64,000 bases of DNA from an uncultured Pelagibacteraceae bacterium (GCA_902594405.1 CACJMB010000002.1:124001-188000), one strand, 5' to 3'; shown: positions 51,887 through 62,314, numbered from the stretch's first letter. Translations and numbers: made by a program. The notes: generated from the letters alone by a model not told the origin.

Positions 51887-54556
51887 ATGACCCCAGGAAA
51901 CAAAAATTCTTATAATTCACTTAAAAAAATCACAGTTAACGACAATGAGTATAATTATTACTCATTAAATGAAGCAGAAAAAAATGGACTTGAAGGAATA
52001 AATAAACTTCCAAAGTCTCTTAAAGTTTTACTAGAAAATTTATTAAGATACGAAGACGATTTAAGTGTAACGAAATCTCAAATAGAAGCGATTAAAAACT
52101 GGCTAAAGACAAAAAAATCTAAAACTGAAATTGCATATAGACCAGCAAGAGTTTTGCTTCAAGATTATACAGGAATACCTGCGGTTGCAGATTTAGCTGC
52201 AATGAGAGAAGCAGTCAAAGAAAAAAATAAAGATCCAAATTCAATCAATCCACTGTCTGCAGTTGATCTTGTAATTGATCACTCTGTGCAAGTCGACCAA
52301 TCTGCAAAAGCAGATTCTTTTGAAAAAAATGTCGATATAGAATTTGAAAGAAATAGAGAGAGATATTCTTTTTTGAAATGGGGACAACAGGCATTTGATA
52401 ATTTTAGAATAGTTCCACCAGGAACAGGAATTTGTCACCAAGTAAATCTAGAATATTTGTCAAAAGTTGTTTGGTCAGAAGAATTTAAAGGGGAAAAATA
52501 TCTTTTTCCAGATACTTTAGTTGGAACAGACAGCCATACAACAATGGTAAATGGCTTATCTGTTTTAGGATGGGGTGTTGGAGGAATTGAAGCTGAAGCA
52601 GGAATGTTAGGTCAACCAATTTCTATGTTAATACCAGAAGTCATTGGTTTTGAATTAAAAAACAAATTGCCAGAAGGAACCACTGCAACAGATTTAGTTT
52701 TAACTGTTGTTAAAATGTTAAGAGATAAAGGTGTGGTTGGTAAGTTTGTTGAGTTTTATGGAGAGGGTTTAAAAAATTTAACTCTTGCAGATAGAGCTAC
52801 AATTGCAAACATGGCACCAGAATATGGTGCTACTTGTGGCTTTTTTCCTATTGATGAAGAAACATTAAAGTATTTAAAATTTTCTGGAAGAGATCAACAA
52901 ACTGTTGATGTCGTAGAAAATTATGCCAAGGAACAAGGTTTATGGGCAAGTAACGAAATAGAATTTACTGACATTATATCTTTAGATATGTCTACAGTTG
53001 TACCAACTATTTCAGGACCTAAAAGACCTCAAGACAAAGTTCTTTTAACAGATGCACCTGGTTCGTTTAAAAAAGTATTGCAGGAAGCTACAAATAAAAA
53101 TGAAAAATCAATTTCAAAAGTAACAAATACAGATTATGAAATTAAAGATGGTTCAATATTAATTGCAGCAATAACATCTTGTACGAACACTTCTAATCCA
53201 AATGTTCTAATTGGAGCTGGACTATTAGCTAAAAAAGCTATTGAAAAAGGTTTACAGGTTAAACCCTGGGTAAAAACTTCTTTAGCACCTGGATCTCAAG
53301 TAGTTACAGATTATTTGGCAAAAGCTGGATTAAACACTTATTTAGATCAGCTTGGCTTTAATTTAGTTGGATATGGCTGTACAACTTGCATTGGAAATTC
53401 AGGACCACTTCCAGAAAATATTGTAGAAGCGATCCAAAAAGAAAATATTTATGCTGTTTCAGTTTTATCTGGAAATAGAAATTTTGAGGGAAGAATTTCT
53501 CCACATATAAAAGCTAACTATTTGGCTTCACCCCCACTTGTTGTTGCATATGCAATAGCTGGGCATATGGAAGTTGATTTGTACAAAGATTCATTAGGAA
53601 AAGATAAAGATGGAAAAGATGTATTTTTAAAAGATATTTGGCCTTCAAATAAAGAGATAGAAGAAACTTTAAAAGATTCACTTAATGCTGAGATGTTTAT
53701 ACAAAGATACTCAAATGTTTCTGAGGGCCCAACTCAATGGCAAAAAATTAAAACTGATAAAAGCGGTATCTATAATTGGGATGAGGGATCAACATATGTA
53801 AAAAAACCTCCATTTTTTGACTCGTTGCCAGATAAACCAGAAGGATTCAAAGAAATTAAGGATGCAAGACCATTATTAATTTTAGGTGATATGGTTACCA
53901 CTGACCATATATCCCCAGCTGGCAGTATTCAAAAAGATAGTCCAACTGGTGAATATTTCATGGAACACCAAATTTTACCTAAAGATTATAACTCATATGG
54001 TTCAAGAAGAGGTAACCATGAAGTTATGATGCGAGGAACTTTTGCAAATATAAGAATTAGAAATGAAATGGCTCCCGGTACAGAAGGTGGTTTTACAAAG
54101 TTATATCCAGAAGAAAAAGTTCTTCCCGTCTATGATGCGGTAGTTGAATATAAAAAAAGAGGAACAGATTTAGTTGTAATTGGTGGAAAAGAGTATGGAA
54201 CTGGATCTTCTAGAGATTGGGCAGCTAAAGGAACAAAATTACTTGGAATAAAAGCAGTAATTGCAGAGAGTTTTGAAAGAATTCACCGATCTAATTTAAT
54301 TGGAATGGGTATATTGCCATTACAATTTATCGACTATGTAAATAGAAAAAATTTAAAATTAATTGGCTCTGAATTAATTAGCATTTTAAATATAGAAAAA
54401 GGTGTAAATCCCTCAGATGAAGTGACAGTCGAAATTAAATATGCTTCTGGCGAAATAAAGAAAATTAAAACTTTATGCAGAATTGATACAAAAAATGAAT
54501 TAGAGTATTATAAAAACGGAGGTATTCTGCAGTACGTTTTAAGGAATATGATTTAG
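51887..54556 (+). CDS. acnA: Aconitate hydratase AcnA
   Basis: 889-residue aconitase of the TCA cycle, interconverting citrate and isocitrate. The three [4Fe-4S] ligands are Cys432 in ITSCTNTSNP and Cys498/Cys501 in GCTTCIGNSG. The swivel domain contains GSSRDWAAKG near the C terminus. Full length for the AcnA/IRP subfamily. It begins one base after the LysE stop and is followed by the yfgM-like gene after two bases. Confidence 0.96.
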   Translation: MTPGNKNSYNSLKKITVNDNEYNYYSLNEAEKNGLEGINKLPKSLKVLLENLLRYEDDLSVTKSQIEAIKNWLKTKKSKTEIAYRPARVLLQDYTGIPAVADLAAMREAVKEKNKDPNSINPLSAVDLVIDHSVQVDQSAKADSFEKNVDIEFERNRERYSFLKWGQQAFDNFRIVPPGTGICHQVNLEYLSKVVWSEEFKGEKYLFPDTLVGTDSHTTMVNGLSVLGWGVGGIEAEAGMLGQPISMLIPEVIGFELKNKLPEGTTATDLVLTVVKMLRDKGVVGKFVEFYGEGLKNLTLADRATIANMAPEYGATCGFFPIDEETLKYLKFSGRDQQTVDVVENYAKEQGLWASNEIEFTDIISLDMSTVVPTISGPKRPQDKVLLTDAPGSFKKVLQEATNKNEKSISKVTNTDYEIKDGSILIAAITSCTNTSNPNVLIGAGLLAKKAIEKGLQVKPWVKTSLAPGSQVVTDYLAKAGLNTYLDQLGFNLVGYGCTTCIGNSGPLPENIVEAIQKENIYAVSVLSGNRNFEGRISPHIKANYLASPPLVVAYAIAGHMEVDLYKDSLGKDKDGKDVFLKDIWPSNKEIEETLKDSLNAEMFIQRYSNVSEGPTQWQKIKTDKSGIYNWDEGSTYVKKPPFFDSLPDKPEGFKEIKDARPLLILGDMVTTDHISPAGSIQKDSPTGEYFMEHQILPKDYNSYGSRRGNHEVMMRGTFANIRIRNEMAPGTEGGFTKLYPEEKVLPVYDAVVEYKKRGTDLVVIGGKEYGTGSSRDWAAKGTKLLGIKAVIAESFERIHRSNLIGMGILPLQFIDYVNRKNLKLIGSELISILNIEKGVNPSDEVTVEIKYASGEIKKIKTLCRIDTKNELEYYKNGGILQYVLRNMI

Positions 54557-54558
54557 TT

Positions 54559-55203
54559 ATGGACGAAGATTTATCAATTATAAATACCAATACAAGAAAT
54601 GAAAAAATTAAGAATTTTTTTGTAAATAATAAAAATAAAATAATTTCAGGTATAATTATCTTAATAATTATTATAGTTGGTGTTTTTAGTTACGATAAAT
54701 ATTTAATTAATAAAAAAAAAGATATCTCAGATAGTTATAATTCAATAATCATTGATTATTCAGAAAAAACAAAAGAAAAAACAGCTAGTAGCCTGATTGA
54801 AATTATAAACAAGAAAGACCCAACTTATTCACCTTTATCCCTTTATTTCATCATTGATAATAATCTTGTAAGTGATCAGTCCAGAATTAATTCATTATTT
54901 GATATATTGATAAACGACACTTCGTTAGACAGTGAGATTAACAACTTAATTATATACAAGAAGGCACTCTACAATGCAGATAACGCTCAGGAGGGTGATC
55001 TTCTAAATATGTTAAATCCATTGATTAATTCAAAAAGTGTCTGGAAATCACATTCTTTATATTTAATGGCAGAATACTTTTATGCAAATAATCAAAAACA
55101 GAAAGCTAAAGAATTTTTCAACCAAATAATAGCATTAGAAAATTCAAATCCAGATATAAGGCTTCAAGCAGAGAAAAGATTGAACAGAGACTTGAGTGAA
55201 TAA
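54559..55203 (+). CDS. YfgM-like membrane-anchored TPR protein
   Basis: 214-residue protein with a short cytoplasmic N terminus, one membrane helix (about 30-49, IISGIIILIIIIVGVFSYDK) and a periplasmic helical repeat region ending in HSLYLMAEYFYANNQKQKAKEFFNQI, typical of a TPR. YfgM is an ancillary factor of the Sec translocon and is usually encoded beside bamB, as here. Overlaps bamB by 8 bp. Confidence 0.82.
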   Translation: MDEDLSIINTNTRNEKIKNFFVNNKNKIISGIIILIIIIVGVFSYDKYLINKKKDISDSYNSIIIDYSEKTKEKTASSLIEIINKKDPTYSPLSLYFIIDNNLVSDQSRINSLFDILINDTSLDSEINNLIIYKKALYNADNAQEGDLLNMLNPLINSKSVWKSHSLYLMAEYFYANNQKQKAKEFFNQIIALENSNPDIRLQAEKRLNRDLSE

Positions 55204-56494
55204 ATTAATTTTTACTTTCATTGTATTATTTTTTCTTAATAACTGTTCATTTAATGAAAATTCCAGAATTTGGAAAGATAAAGAAAATAAATTAGAAACA
55301 GATAAAAAAATAACAAAAGTTTTTGCAGAAGAAAATATAAGTGTTTCAGAATTTAATAGAGACTTAAAATTGGATTTATCATCAATAAAAAAAAATAATA
55401 AAAAAAATGAAAATCAAAATAATCTTGGTTTGCAAAATTACAAAGGTGAATTAACAAAGATTAGTAACTTTAAATTTTCAAAGTTAGAGGAAATTAATCA
55501 ATTAGATTTCAAACCAATTTTTTTAAAAAATGGTATAATATTTTTCGATAAAAAGGGCACAATTATCAGGTATGACAATAATCAGAAAGTTATTTGGAAA
55601 AAAAATCATTATTCAAAATCTGAAAAAAAATTAAAACCAAAACTTGATTTTTTATTAGATGGTCAAAATCTTTTAGTAACTGATAGTATAGCAAAATATT
55701 ATTCTGTTAATATTAGTACTGGAGAATTAAATTGGTCCAAAAATAATGATTATCCGTTTAATTCAAATATTAAAAAGCATAAAGATAAAATATTTGTTAT
55801 CGATTATAAAAATACATTGAGATGTTTTAAAATTAAAGATGGTTCTGAATGTTGGAATTTGCAAACAGAGGACTCATTTACAATTTCAAATATTAAATAT
55901 TCTTTAATTATTTTAAACGATAATGTTATTTTCAATAATTCTATAGGAGATATTACAGCTGCAGATATTGAAACAGGTTTAATTACATGGCAACTACCTA
56001 CACAAAGTAGCTCAATAATAAATAAAACTTATAACTTTAAGACTTCTAAACTAGTATCAGATGGGAATTCTGGATTTTTTTCAAATAATAAAAATCAGTT
56101 TTATTCAATTGATTTAAAAACAGGAACCATCAACTGGGTAAATGAAGTTAATTCTAATGTAAAACCTATTTTGATTGGAAATCTAATTTTTACAATCTCT
56201 AATGAAGGTTATTTATATTTAATTGACAAAAATAAAGGCAATATAGTTCGAATTACAGATCTATTTCTAAATTACAAATATAAAAAAAGAAAAAATATTT
56301 ATCCAATTGGTTTTGTAATTGGAGACAAAAACGTATTTTTAACTAACTCAGATGGCAAGATGATCGTAGCTGGGATTGAGGATGGAAAAATAATAAAAAT
56401 TGAAAAAGTTTCTAATGGATTAGTCTCTGGACCGTTTATATTTAATAACAATTTATATGTAGTAAGAAATGGTTCAATTGCACAATATAACTAA
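55196..56494 (+). CDS. bamB: BamB-like outer-membrane assembly lipoprotein (PQQ-type beta-propeller)
   Basis: 432-residue protein with lipoprotein-type N terminus (MNKLIFTFIVLFFLNNCSFN) and repeated propeller-blade motifs (VNISTGELNWSKN, IKDGSECWNLQ, IETGLITWQLP, LKTGTINWVNE). Matches BamB, a BAM-complex scaffold. The lipobox LNNC is non-standard (Asn at -1). It starts from GTG inside the preceding gene. The GTPase gene der, often next in other proteobacteria, is absent; a cupin gene follows. Confidence 0.85.
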   Translation: MNKLIFTFIVLFFLNNCSFNENSRIWKDKENKLETDKKITKVFAEENISVSEFNRDLKLDLSSIKKNNKKNENQNNLGLQNYKGELTKISNFKFSKLEEINQLDFKPIFLKNGIIFFDKKGTIIRYDNNQKVIWKKNHYSKSEKKLKPKLDFLLDGQNLLVTDSIAKYYSVNISTGELNWSKNNDYPFNSNIKKHKDKIFVIDYKNTLRCFKIKDGSECWNLQTEDSFTISNIKYSLIILNDNVIFNNSIGDITAADIETGLITWQLPTQSSSIINKTYNFKTSKLVSDGNSGFFSNNKNQFYSIDLKTGTINWVNEVNSNVKPILIGNLIFTISNEGYLYLIDKNKGNIVRITDLFLNYKYKKRKNIYPIGFVIGDKNVFLTNSDGKMIVAGIEDGKIIKIEKVSNGLVSGPFIFNNNLYVVRNGSIAQYN

Positions 56495-56496
56495 AC

Positions 56497-56928
56497 ATGT
56501 TCTTAAAATTTTTAGAAAAAATTGGCAGAAAAAAAGTTGTATTAGATAGAGGACCTTCACATCCAAATTTTAAAGAGGCAAAGCCTTGGATGAACCGTTA
56601 CTATGTTTTGATGAGGTATCGACCTAAATGGTTTCCATTCAATATATTAATTCATGAGATGCTAGCAGATGACCATGGAGAAGGAGTTCATAATCACACA
56701 TTTCCTTATATCACTATAATTTTAAGAGGCGGTTATTGGGAAACATTAAGTACTGGCAAGTTTTGGCGTCCACCAGGGTATATTGGTTTTAGATCAGCAA
56801 ATAATTTGCATCGAGTAGATTTGGAACCAGGAACCAAACCATTAACTTTATTTATCTCAGGTCCATTTGGGCTAAGGAAAGGACCAAGATCAGAGTATGG
56901 TATTGACTTTAAAACTAAAAAAAATTGA
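56497..56928 (+). CDS. Cupin-fold protein of unknown function
   Basis: 143-residue small cupin. The first motif GVHNHTFPYITIILRGGYWE (two His plus Glu) and second-motif His in NLHRVDLEPG fit a metal-binding beta-barrel. The N terminus contains conserved-looking aromatic/basic residues (NRYYVLMRYRPKWFPFN). No specific reaction can be assigned. It starts two bases after bamB and overlaps zapE by 4 bp. Confidence 0.75.
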   Translation: MFLKFLEKIGRKKVVLDRGPSHPNFKEAKPWMNRYYVLMRYRPKWFPFNILIHEMLADDHGEGVHNHTFPYITIILRGGYWETLSTGKFWRPPGYIGFRSANNLHRVDLEPGTKPLTLFISGPFGLRKGPRSEYGIDFKTKKN

Positions 56929-57983
56929 TGCCAAAAAAATTTGAAAAAGAATTCATATCTTATTGTGAAAATCAAAATTTAGAAGTTAATCCTAATCAAA
57001 TCAAAGTTATTAAAAAATTAGAAGATTACCATAATAGTATTTACAAATCATTTTTTTCAAAATTATTTTCCAAACAAAAAACTAAAAAAGGATTTTATTT
57101 ATATGGTGGTGTAGGGGTTGGTAAAACAATGATTTTAAACTTCTTTTATGATCATCTTGAAGAAAAAAAATTAAAAAAGCATTTTAATGAATTTATGTTA
57201 GGCTTTCATGATTTTGCCCATGAGCAAAAAGAAAAAAATGAAGAAAATGTAATCAATCAATTTGTTAAAAATTTAAAATCAAAAGCTTCATTAGTTTATT
57301 TCGATGAGTTCCAAGTAACAAACATTGTTGATGCAATGATTTTAGGAAAACTATTTGAACAAATATTTAAAGAAGATATTAAAATTATTCTTACTTCAAA
57401 CACTAAAATTTCAGAACTTTATAAAGAAGGTCTTCAACGTGAACAATTTATACCTTTTATAAAAATAATGGAAGATCAATCCATCGAGTATGAATTAAAA
57501 ATTGAGGATGATTATAGAAAATCTAATGACAATCAAAAACAAAGATATTTTTTTCCACTTAATCAAGAAACCAATTTTAAGATTAATAAATTTTTTAGAA
57601 CCATAACAAAGGATAAAAAACAATCTTCAATAACAATTAATGTTAAAGGAAGAGAATTTAAAATAGAAAACTTTTATGAGGGAATTGTTAGATGTGACTT
57701 TAATCAACTTTGTGATCAAAATTTAGGAGCGGAAGATTATTTAGAAATAGTTAAAAACTGTAAATTTATGGTAATAGATCAAATACCTCGATTTAATGAT
57801 GTGAATTCAAATCAACAACAACGTTTTATCACTTTGTTAGATGTAATTTATGATAAAAATATTTCATTAGCAGTTACAGCTGATATAAATTTAGATCAAT
57901 TTACCTCTTCAAGATTGTTAGAAAAACCATTTAAACGAACCATTAGTCGTTTGTATGAGCTTACATCGAAGGAGTATAATTAA
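56925..57983 (+). CDS. zapE: Cell division protein ZapE (AFG1-like ATPase)
   Basis: 352-residue P-loop ATPase of the AFG1/ZapE family. Walker A is YGGVGVGKTMIL (about residues 61-72), Walker B LVYFDEFQVTN, and the family segment GREFKIENFYEGIVRCDFNQLC is present. ZapE modulates FtsZ rings under stress in E. coli. Its stop overlaps the yjbQ ATG by one base. Confidence 0.92.
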   Translation: MMPKKFEKEFISYCENQNLEVNPNQIKVIKKLEDYHNSIYKSFFSKLFSKQKTKKGFYLYGGVGVGKTMILNFFYDHLEEKKLKKHFNEFMLGFHDFAHEQKEKNEENVINQFVKNLKSKASLVYFDEFQVTNIVDAMILGKLFEQIFKEDIKIILTSNTKISELYKEGLQREQFIPFIKIMEDQSIEYELKIEDDYRKSNDNQKQRYFFPLNQETNFKINKFFRTITKDKKQSSITINVKGREFKIENFYEGIVRCDFNQLCDQNLGAEDYLEIVKNCKFMVIDQIPRFNDVNSNQQQRFITLLDVIYDKNISLAVTADINLDQFTSSRLLEKPFKRTISRLYELTSKEYN

Positions 57984-58402
57984 TGAAACAAGAATTTTAT
58001 AATCTTCAAATTAAGACTAATGGTCAAAAGTTATATGAGTTTACTAATGATACAATTAATTGGATTGGTCAAAATAACTTTAAAAATGGTATTCTTAATT
58101 TAAGTATTCAGCACACAAGTGCCTCTTTAATTGTTCAAGAAAATGCAGATCCAGATGTACAAACAGACTTAATAAATTATTTTGATAAATTAGCTCCTAT
58201 GGATAACAAACTATATGTTCATACTACGGAGGGAAAAGATGATATGCCTGCACATATTAAATCCGCATTAACAAATAATCAAATTTCTCTAAGTGTGAAA
58301 GATAGTGAATTGTTGCTTGGAACTTGGCAGGGCATATATTTATTTGAACACAGATTAGAGGTTCAAAAAAGAACTATAATTCATCATTTTATTGGGGAAT
58401 AA
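57983..58402 (+). CDS. yjbQ: YjbQ-family (UPF0047) protein
   Basis: 139-residue protein of the YjbQ family, reported as a secondary thiamine-phosphate synthase-like enzyme. Characteristic motifs are LSIQHTSASLIVQENADPDV, GKDDMPAHIKSAL and the C-terminal LGTWQGIYLFEHR. Full length. It is the last gene of the acnA-yjbQ run and is convergent with the photolyase gene. Confidence 0.92.
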   Translation: MKQEFYNLQIKTNGQKLYEFTNDTINWIGQNNFKNGILNLSIQHTSASLIVQENADPDVQTDLINYFDKLAPMDNKLYVHTTEGKDDMPAHIKSALTNNQISLSVKDSELLLGTWQGIYLFEHRLEVQKRTIIHHFIGE

Positions 58403-58411
58403 AAATTAAAT

Positions 58412-59833
58412 TTATTTTTTCTTCAAAGATTGAAACGCTTCAAGAGCTGCAGCTCTAGCTTTTTCATGAACAACAATAGGGCCCGGGTAATCTTTGCCAA
58501 TAATTGTTTTTATAGCTTCTTGATACTTTAATTCCATTTCCCATGGTTTATGAATAAATTTATTTGGAACATTTTTAAGTTCAGGAACCCATTTTTTTAC
58601 ATAATTGCCTTCTTTATCAAATTTTTCACCCTGAAGTATTGGATTGAATATTCTAAAATAAGGAGCTGCATCTGCCCCACAGCCAGCAACCCATTGCCAT
58701 TGAGCAACATTATTTGCTTTGTTAAAATCTAGTAGACAATTTCTAAAATACTTCTCACCTTCAGTCCAATTAATTCTCAAATGTTTGACTAAAAATGAAC
58801 CAACAACCATTCTTATTCTATTATGCATCCATCCGGTCTCATATAGTTCTCTCATACCTGCATCGACAATAGGATAACCGGTCATTCCTTTTTTCCATGC
58901 TTTTAAGAATTTCTCGTTTTTTGCCCAAGGGAATTTATCAAATTCCTTTCTAAAATTTCCTTTTAAGAATTCTGGGAAATAATTAATTAAACTATGTGAA
59001 AACTCTCTCCAACCAAGCTCATTAATATATTTTCTATAACCAATTCCTTTTGATTTAATTTCAGAACATTTTTTCCAAATACTGCCTACATGAATTTGGC
59101 CATGTTTGATGTAAGGAGATAATTTAGAGGTTCCTTCGATAGAAGGTATATCTCGAGAAGTTCCATAATCTTTAATTTTGTTTTCAATTAAATTTTTAAG
59201 TATTTTTTTTGAATCATTTTCTGAAACTTTCCAATATTTATCAAATTTTTTATACCAATTTTTTTTTGGTAAAATATCATTTGGTTCAATACACTTTTTA
59301 AAATATGAAATCTTTTTCGTTTTCTTTTTAACAATATAATTTTTACTTGGAGGCTTATTTAAATAAACTTGCTCCGCATTTCTCCAAAAAGGGGTAAACA
59401 CTTTAAAGGGAGTTCCATCATTTTTTGTTATCTCTTGAAATTCGTTTAAAATATTTCCTTTGAAATATTTATAATTAATTTCATTTTTAATAAATAAGTC
59501 ACGTATTTTTTTTCCTCTAGCTATAACATCTGGCTCATAAATTTTATTCCAATAAACAGAAAGCTTATCCTTTTTATTAAATTTAGAAAAAATTTCTAAT
59601 TCGTCACCTTTTACTATTTCAAGATTAATTTGATAATCTGATAAATCTTTTTTTAAAATTTCTAGAGATTTAAAAACCCACCATTTTTGAGCCTCTCTTT
59701 TGTCATCAAAATCCCTGTTGTTATAAATATATAATGCAATTACATTATCATGATTTTGAGTTGCAAAAGATAAAGCGGGATTATTTTCAACTCTAAAATC
59801 TTCTCTTATCCAAAAAATACCTGTGCTACTCAT
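58412..59833 (-). CDS. phrB: Deoxyribodipyrimidine photolyase
   Basis: 473-residue light-dependent DNA repair enzyme that reverses cyclobutane pyrimidine dimers with FADH. The N-terminal photolyase alpha/beta domain starts GIFWIREDFRVENNPAL. The C-terminal FAD domain has the ELGWREFSH, MTGYPIVDAGMRELYETGWMHNR and DFNKANNVAQWQWVAGCGADAAPYFRIFNP blocks. Class I CPD photolyase is most likely; a cryptochrome cannot be excluded. Suits a sunlit-ocean lifestyle. Confidence 0.93.
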   Translation of the reverse strand: MSSTGIFWIREDFRVENNPALSFATQNHDNVIALYIYNNRDFDDKREAQKWWVFKSLEILKKDLSDYQINLEIVKGDELEIFSKFNKKDKLSVYWNKIYEPDVIARGKKIRDLFIKNEINYKYFKGNILNEFQEITKNDGTPFKVFTPFWRNAEQVYLNKPPSKNYIVKKKTKKISYFKKCIEPNDILPKKNWYKKFDKYWKVSENDSKKILKNLIENKIKDYGTSRDIPSIEGTSKLSPYIKHGQIHVGSIWKKCSEIKSKGIGYRKYINELGWREFSHSLINYFPEFLKGNFRKEFDKFPWAKNEKFLKAWKKGMTGYPIVDAGMRELYETGWMHNRIRMVVGSFLVKHLRINWTEGEKYFRNCLLDFNKANNVAQWQWVAGCGADAAPYFRIFNPILQGEKFDKEGNYVKKWVPELKNVPNKFIHKPWEMELKYQEAIKTIIGKDYPGPIVVHEKARAAALEAFQSLKKK

Positions 59834-59837
59834 TGGT

Positions 59838-60968
59838 TTAATTTTGGTTAATCAATTTTTGATACATTTCTTGATCAGTATCTCCCTCACAGCCAAAAAC
59901 CAAGACATTAGATTTTTCATTTAGATCTAATTTTTCTTTAATTGCTTGATCTTCACAACTTGTAATCAGACTGATTACTCCAGGCGCTGAATTTTCTCCT
60001 GCAATTATTTTATCATCACTAAAGCTTGAATTTCCAAGTAGTTTCATAGTTTTTGCAATATCATCATCTGGTAAACTAATGCAATGTTTAACTGAATTTT
60101 TGAGTATTTCCCATGGGACCAATGATACTTCACCGCACGACATGCCACCCATTAAACTTTCTCTTTTAATATCTATTTTTTCTATTTTACCAGTTTTAAT
60201 GCTTTCCATCACACATGCTGCGCTATCAGGTTCAACAACTATAATCACTGGAATATGATTTAAATATCTTGTTATACCTGCAACCATCGCAGCAGCCATG
60301 CCGCCAACACCTGCCTGTAAAATGATGTGAGTTATTTTCTCCTCTTGGATTTGATCAGCTATTTCTTTCATCATGACTGTATAACCTGCCATCGTATACT
60401 TGGGTACAATTACATAATCTTTCCAAGCAACATCTTGAACTATTTGCCAATTATTTTCAGTAGACTGTTTTATGCATTCCATCAATGATTTTTCATAATT
60501 ACCTTTTACTTTAACTACATCTGCTCCAAGATTAGACATAGCTTTGCCTCTCGCATCACTTACAAATTCACTAATAAATATTTTACATTTTAATCCCAAT
60601 CTTCTTGCCCCCCAGGCAACTGATCTTCCATGATTACCAGCAGTAGCTGTTGCTACTACTATATCTTTATTTCCTTCGGTTACTTTTTCTACTGCATAAG
60701 CACCGCCTAAAGCTTTAAAAGATTTTAAATCAAATCTTTTATTTTCATCTTTATAAAAGATTTTGTTTAAATTTAATTCTTTTGAAAGTTTATTTAAAGA
60801 AAGCAGAGGAGTAGGAGAATAACCTTTCCACTTAGAAATACTCTTATAAGCATCATCAATTTCTTCTGTAGTTAAAGAATTAAGTATTTCTTTTTTATCA
60901 AATGAATAATTTTTATTATCAGTAAATTCTGTATATTTCCATTGATGACCGTTAGATAATATAGTCAT
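59838..60968 (-). CDS. Diaminopropionate ammonia-lyase-like PLP enzyme
   Basis: 376-residue fold-type II PLP enzyme. The PLP Lys lies in FDLKSFKALGGAYAV and the phosphate-binding loop is QAGVGGMAAAMV; the N-terminal GYSPTPLLSLNKLSKEL block and C-terminal GENSAPGVISLI fit diaminopropionate ammonia-lyase (YgeX/DpaL), which releases ammonia and pyruvate. Threonine dehydratase-like EutB of hydroxyectoine degradation is an alternative. It is 3 bp downstream of the GlnT-like gene, so released ammonia and its assimilation may be coupled. Confidence 0.82.
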   Translation of the reverse strand: MTILSNGHQWKYTEFTDNKNYSFDKKEILNSLTTEEIDDAYKSISKWKGYSPTPLLSLNKLSKELNLNKIFYKDENKRFDLKSFKALGGAYAVEKVTEGNKDIVVATATAGNHGRSVAWGARRLGLKCKIFISEFVSDARGKAMSNLGADVVKVKGNYEKSLMECIKQSTENNWQIVQDVAWKDYVIVPKYTMAGYTVMMKEIADQIQEEKITHIILQAGVGGMAAAMVAGITRYLNHIPVIIVVEPDSAACVMESIKTGKIEKIDIKRESLMGGMSCGEVSLVPWEILKNSVKHCISLPDDDIAKTMKLLGNSSFSDDKIIAGENSAPGVISLITSCEDQAIKEKLDLNEKSNVLVFGCEGDTDQEMYQKLINQN

Positions 60969-60971
60969 GTA

Positions 60972-62297
60972 CTAACAATCTAGAGTATTATCTTTTTCCC
61001 ACTTTGTAACATCTTTTGTTTTATCAAAACTATTTTTTGACTTGAATTCATTCATTTCTGAACTTCTTAGTTTTATATAACTATTAATTACATCTTTGCC
61101 AAAAGCATCATTCATATCTTTATTATTTTTTAATAAATTTAATGATTGTGCAAGTTCATCAGGTAGTTTGGGTAAGTCTGGATATTTAGCGTGGTCTTCA
61201 TACATATTACAATCCAAAGGTTTGCCTGGATTAACTTTATTTTTTAAACCATATAAACCAGCTGCTAAAACACTTGCTTGCAATAAGTAAGGATTAGCAG
61301 AACCATCCATTAATCTTAATTCAAATCTTCCAGGATCAGGAATTCTGATCATGTGTGTACGATTATTACCTGTATACGAAATACTACTCGGTGACCATGA
61401 TGCTCCAGATTTTGTAGGTGGTGCATTTATTCTTCTGTAACTATTGATAGTTGGGTTAAAAAACGCAGATAAAGATGATGCATTTTTAATTACTCCACCT
61501 AAAAAATTATATGCCATTTTACTTAAACCAAGTTTATCTTTATTATCTAAGAATTTATTTTTACTACCCTGCCAAACTGATACGTGAGCATGACAGCCAT
61601 TGCCGGTTAAATTTCCAAATGGTTTAGGCATAAATGTTGCTCTTAATCCGTGCTTTTCAGCAATTGTTTTTACCATAAACTTAAAAAAGGTATGTCTATC
61701 TGCAGTTTTTAGGCAATCTGAATAATCCCAATTCATTTCAAATTGACCGTTAGCATCCTCGTGATCGTTTTGATAAGGGCCCCATCCCATTTCAATCATA
61801 CAGTCACAAATTTCCTTAATTAAATCATACCTTCTCATTAATGCAGATTGGTCATAACAAGGTTTGGATTGTGTATCTCTTGGATCTGCAATTGAGTTTC
61901 CGTCAGGTGAAATTAAAAAATATTCACACTCAACGCCTGATTTCATTGTTAAATTTTGTTTTTTTAATTTTTTTATTTGATTTTTTAACATCACCCTAGG
62001 TGATGCATCTACCGGTTTGCCATTCATCCACAAGTCAGATGCCAACCATCCAATTTCTTTATTCCATGGAAGTTGAATTAAACTATCTGGGTCGGGAATT
62101 CCAAACATATCTGAGTCAGCAGGTGTCATATCTAACCATGCTGCAAATCCAGCAAAACCAGCTCCTGCAGTTTGCATTTCTTTTATGGCGTGAGCAGGGA
62201 CTAATTTTGATCTTAATACACCGAATAAATCTACAAAACTGATTAAAAAATATTTAATTTTTTTTTGCTTAGCAATTTGAAATAAATTTTTAGCCAC
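60972..62297 (-). CDS. glnT: GlnT-type glutamine synthetase-family ligase (possible gamma-glutamylmethylamide synthetase)
   Basis: 441-residue ATP-dependent amide ligase of the glutamine synthetase superfamily. Active-site segments are VECEYFLISP, NHEDANGQFEMNW, GNGCHAHVSVW, and the NRTHMIRIPDPGRFELRLMD region. Length and motifs fit the short GlnT/GMAS branch rather than GSI. In methylotrophic marine bacteria this branch condenses glutamate with methylamine. Downstream of a 49-aa membrane protein gene and close to an ammonium transporter, so a nitrogen or methylated-amine role is likely; substrate not proven. Confidence 0.83.
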   Translation of the reverse strand: MAKNLFQIAKQKKIKYFLISFVDLFGVLRSKLVPAHAIKEMQTAGAGFAGFAAWLDMTPADSDMFGIPDPDSLIQLPWNKEIGWLASDLWMNGKPVDASPRVMLKNQIKKLKKQNLTMKSGVECEYFLISPDGNSIADPRDTQSKPCYDQSALMRRYDLIKEICDCMIEMGWGPYQNDHEDANGQFEMNWDYSDCLKTADRHTFFKFMVKTIAEKHGLRATFMPKPFGNLTGNGCHAHVSVWQGSKNKFLDNKDKLGLSKMAYNFLGGVIKNASSLSAFFNPTINSYRRINAPPTKSGASWSPSSISYTGNNRTHMIRIPDPGRFELRLMDGSANPYLLQASVLAAGLYGLKNKVNPGKPLDCNMYEDHAKYPDLPKLPDELAQSLNLLKNNKDMNDAFGKDVINSYIKLRSSEMNEFKSKNSFDKTKDVTKWEKDNTLDC

Positions 62298-62314
62298 AAC
62301 TTAAGTTAACACAA

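Noticed and set aside
21656..56628. An 18-bp identical sequence at 21656-21673 and 56611-56628.
   Set aside because: Both copies encode the residues MRYRPK in unrelated genes. With the restricted codon use here the match is best explained by chance, not by a mobile or regulatory repeat.
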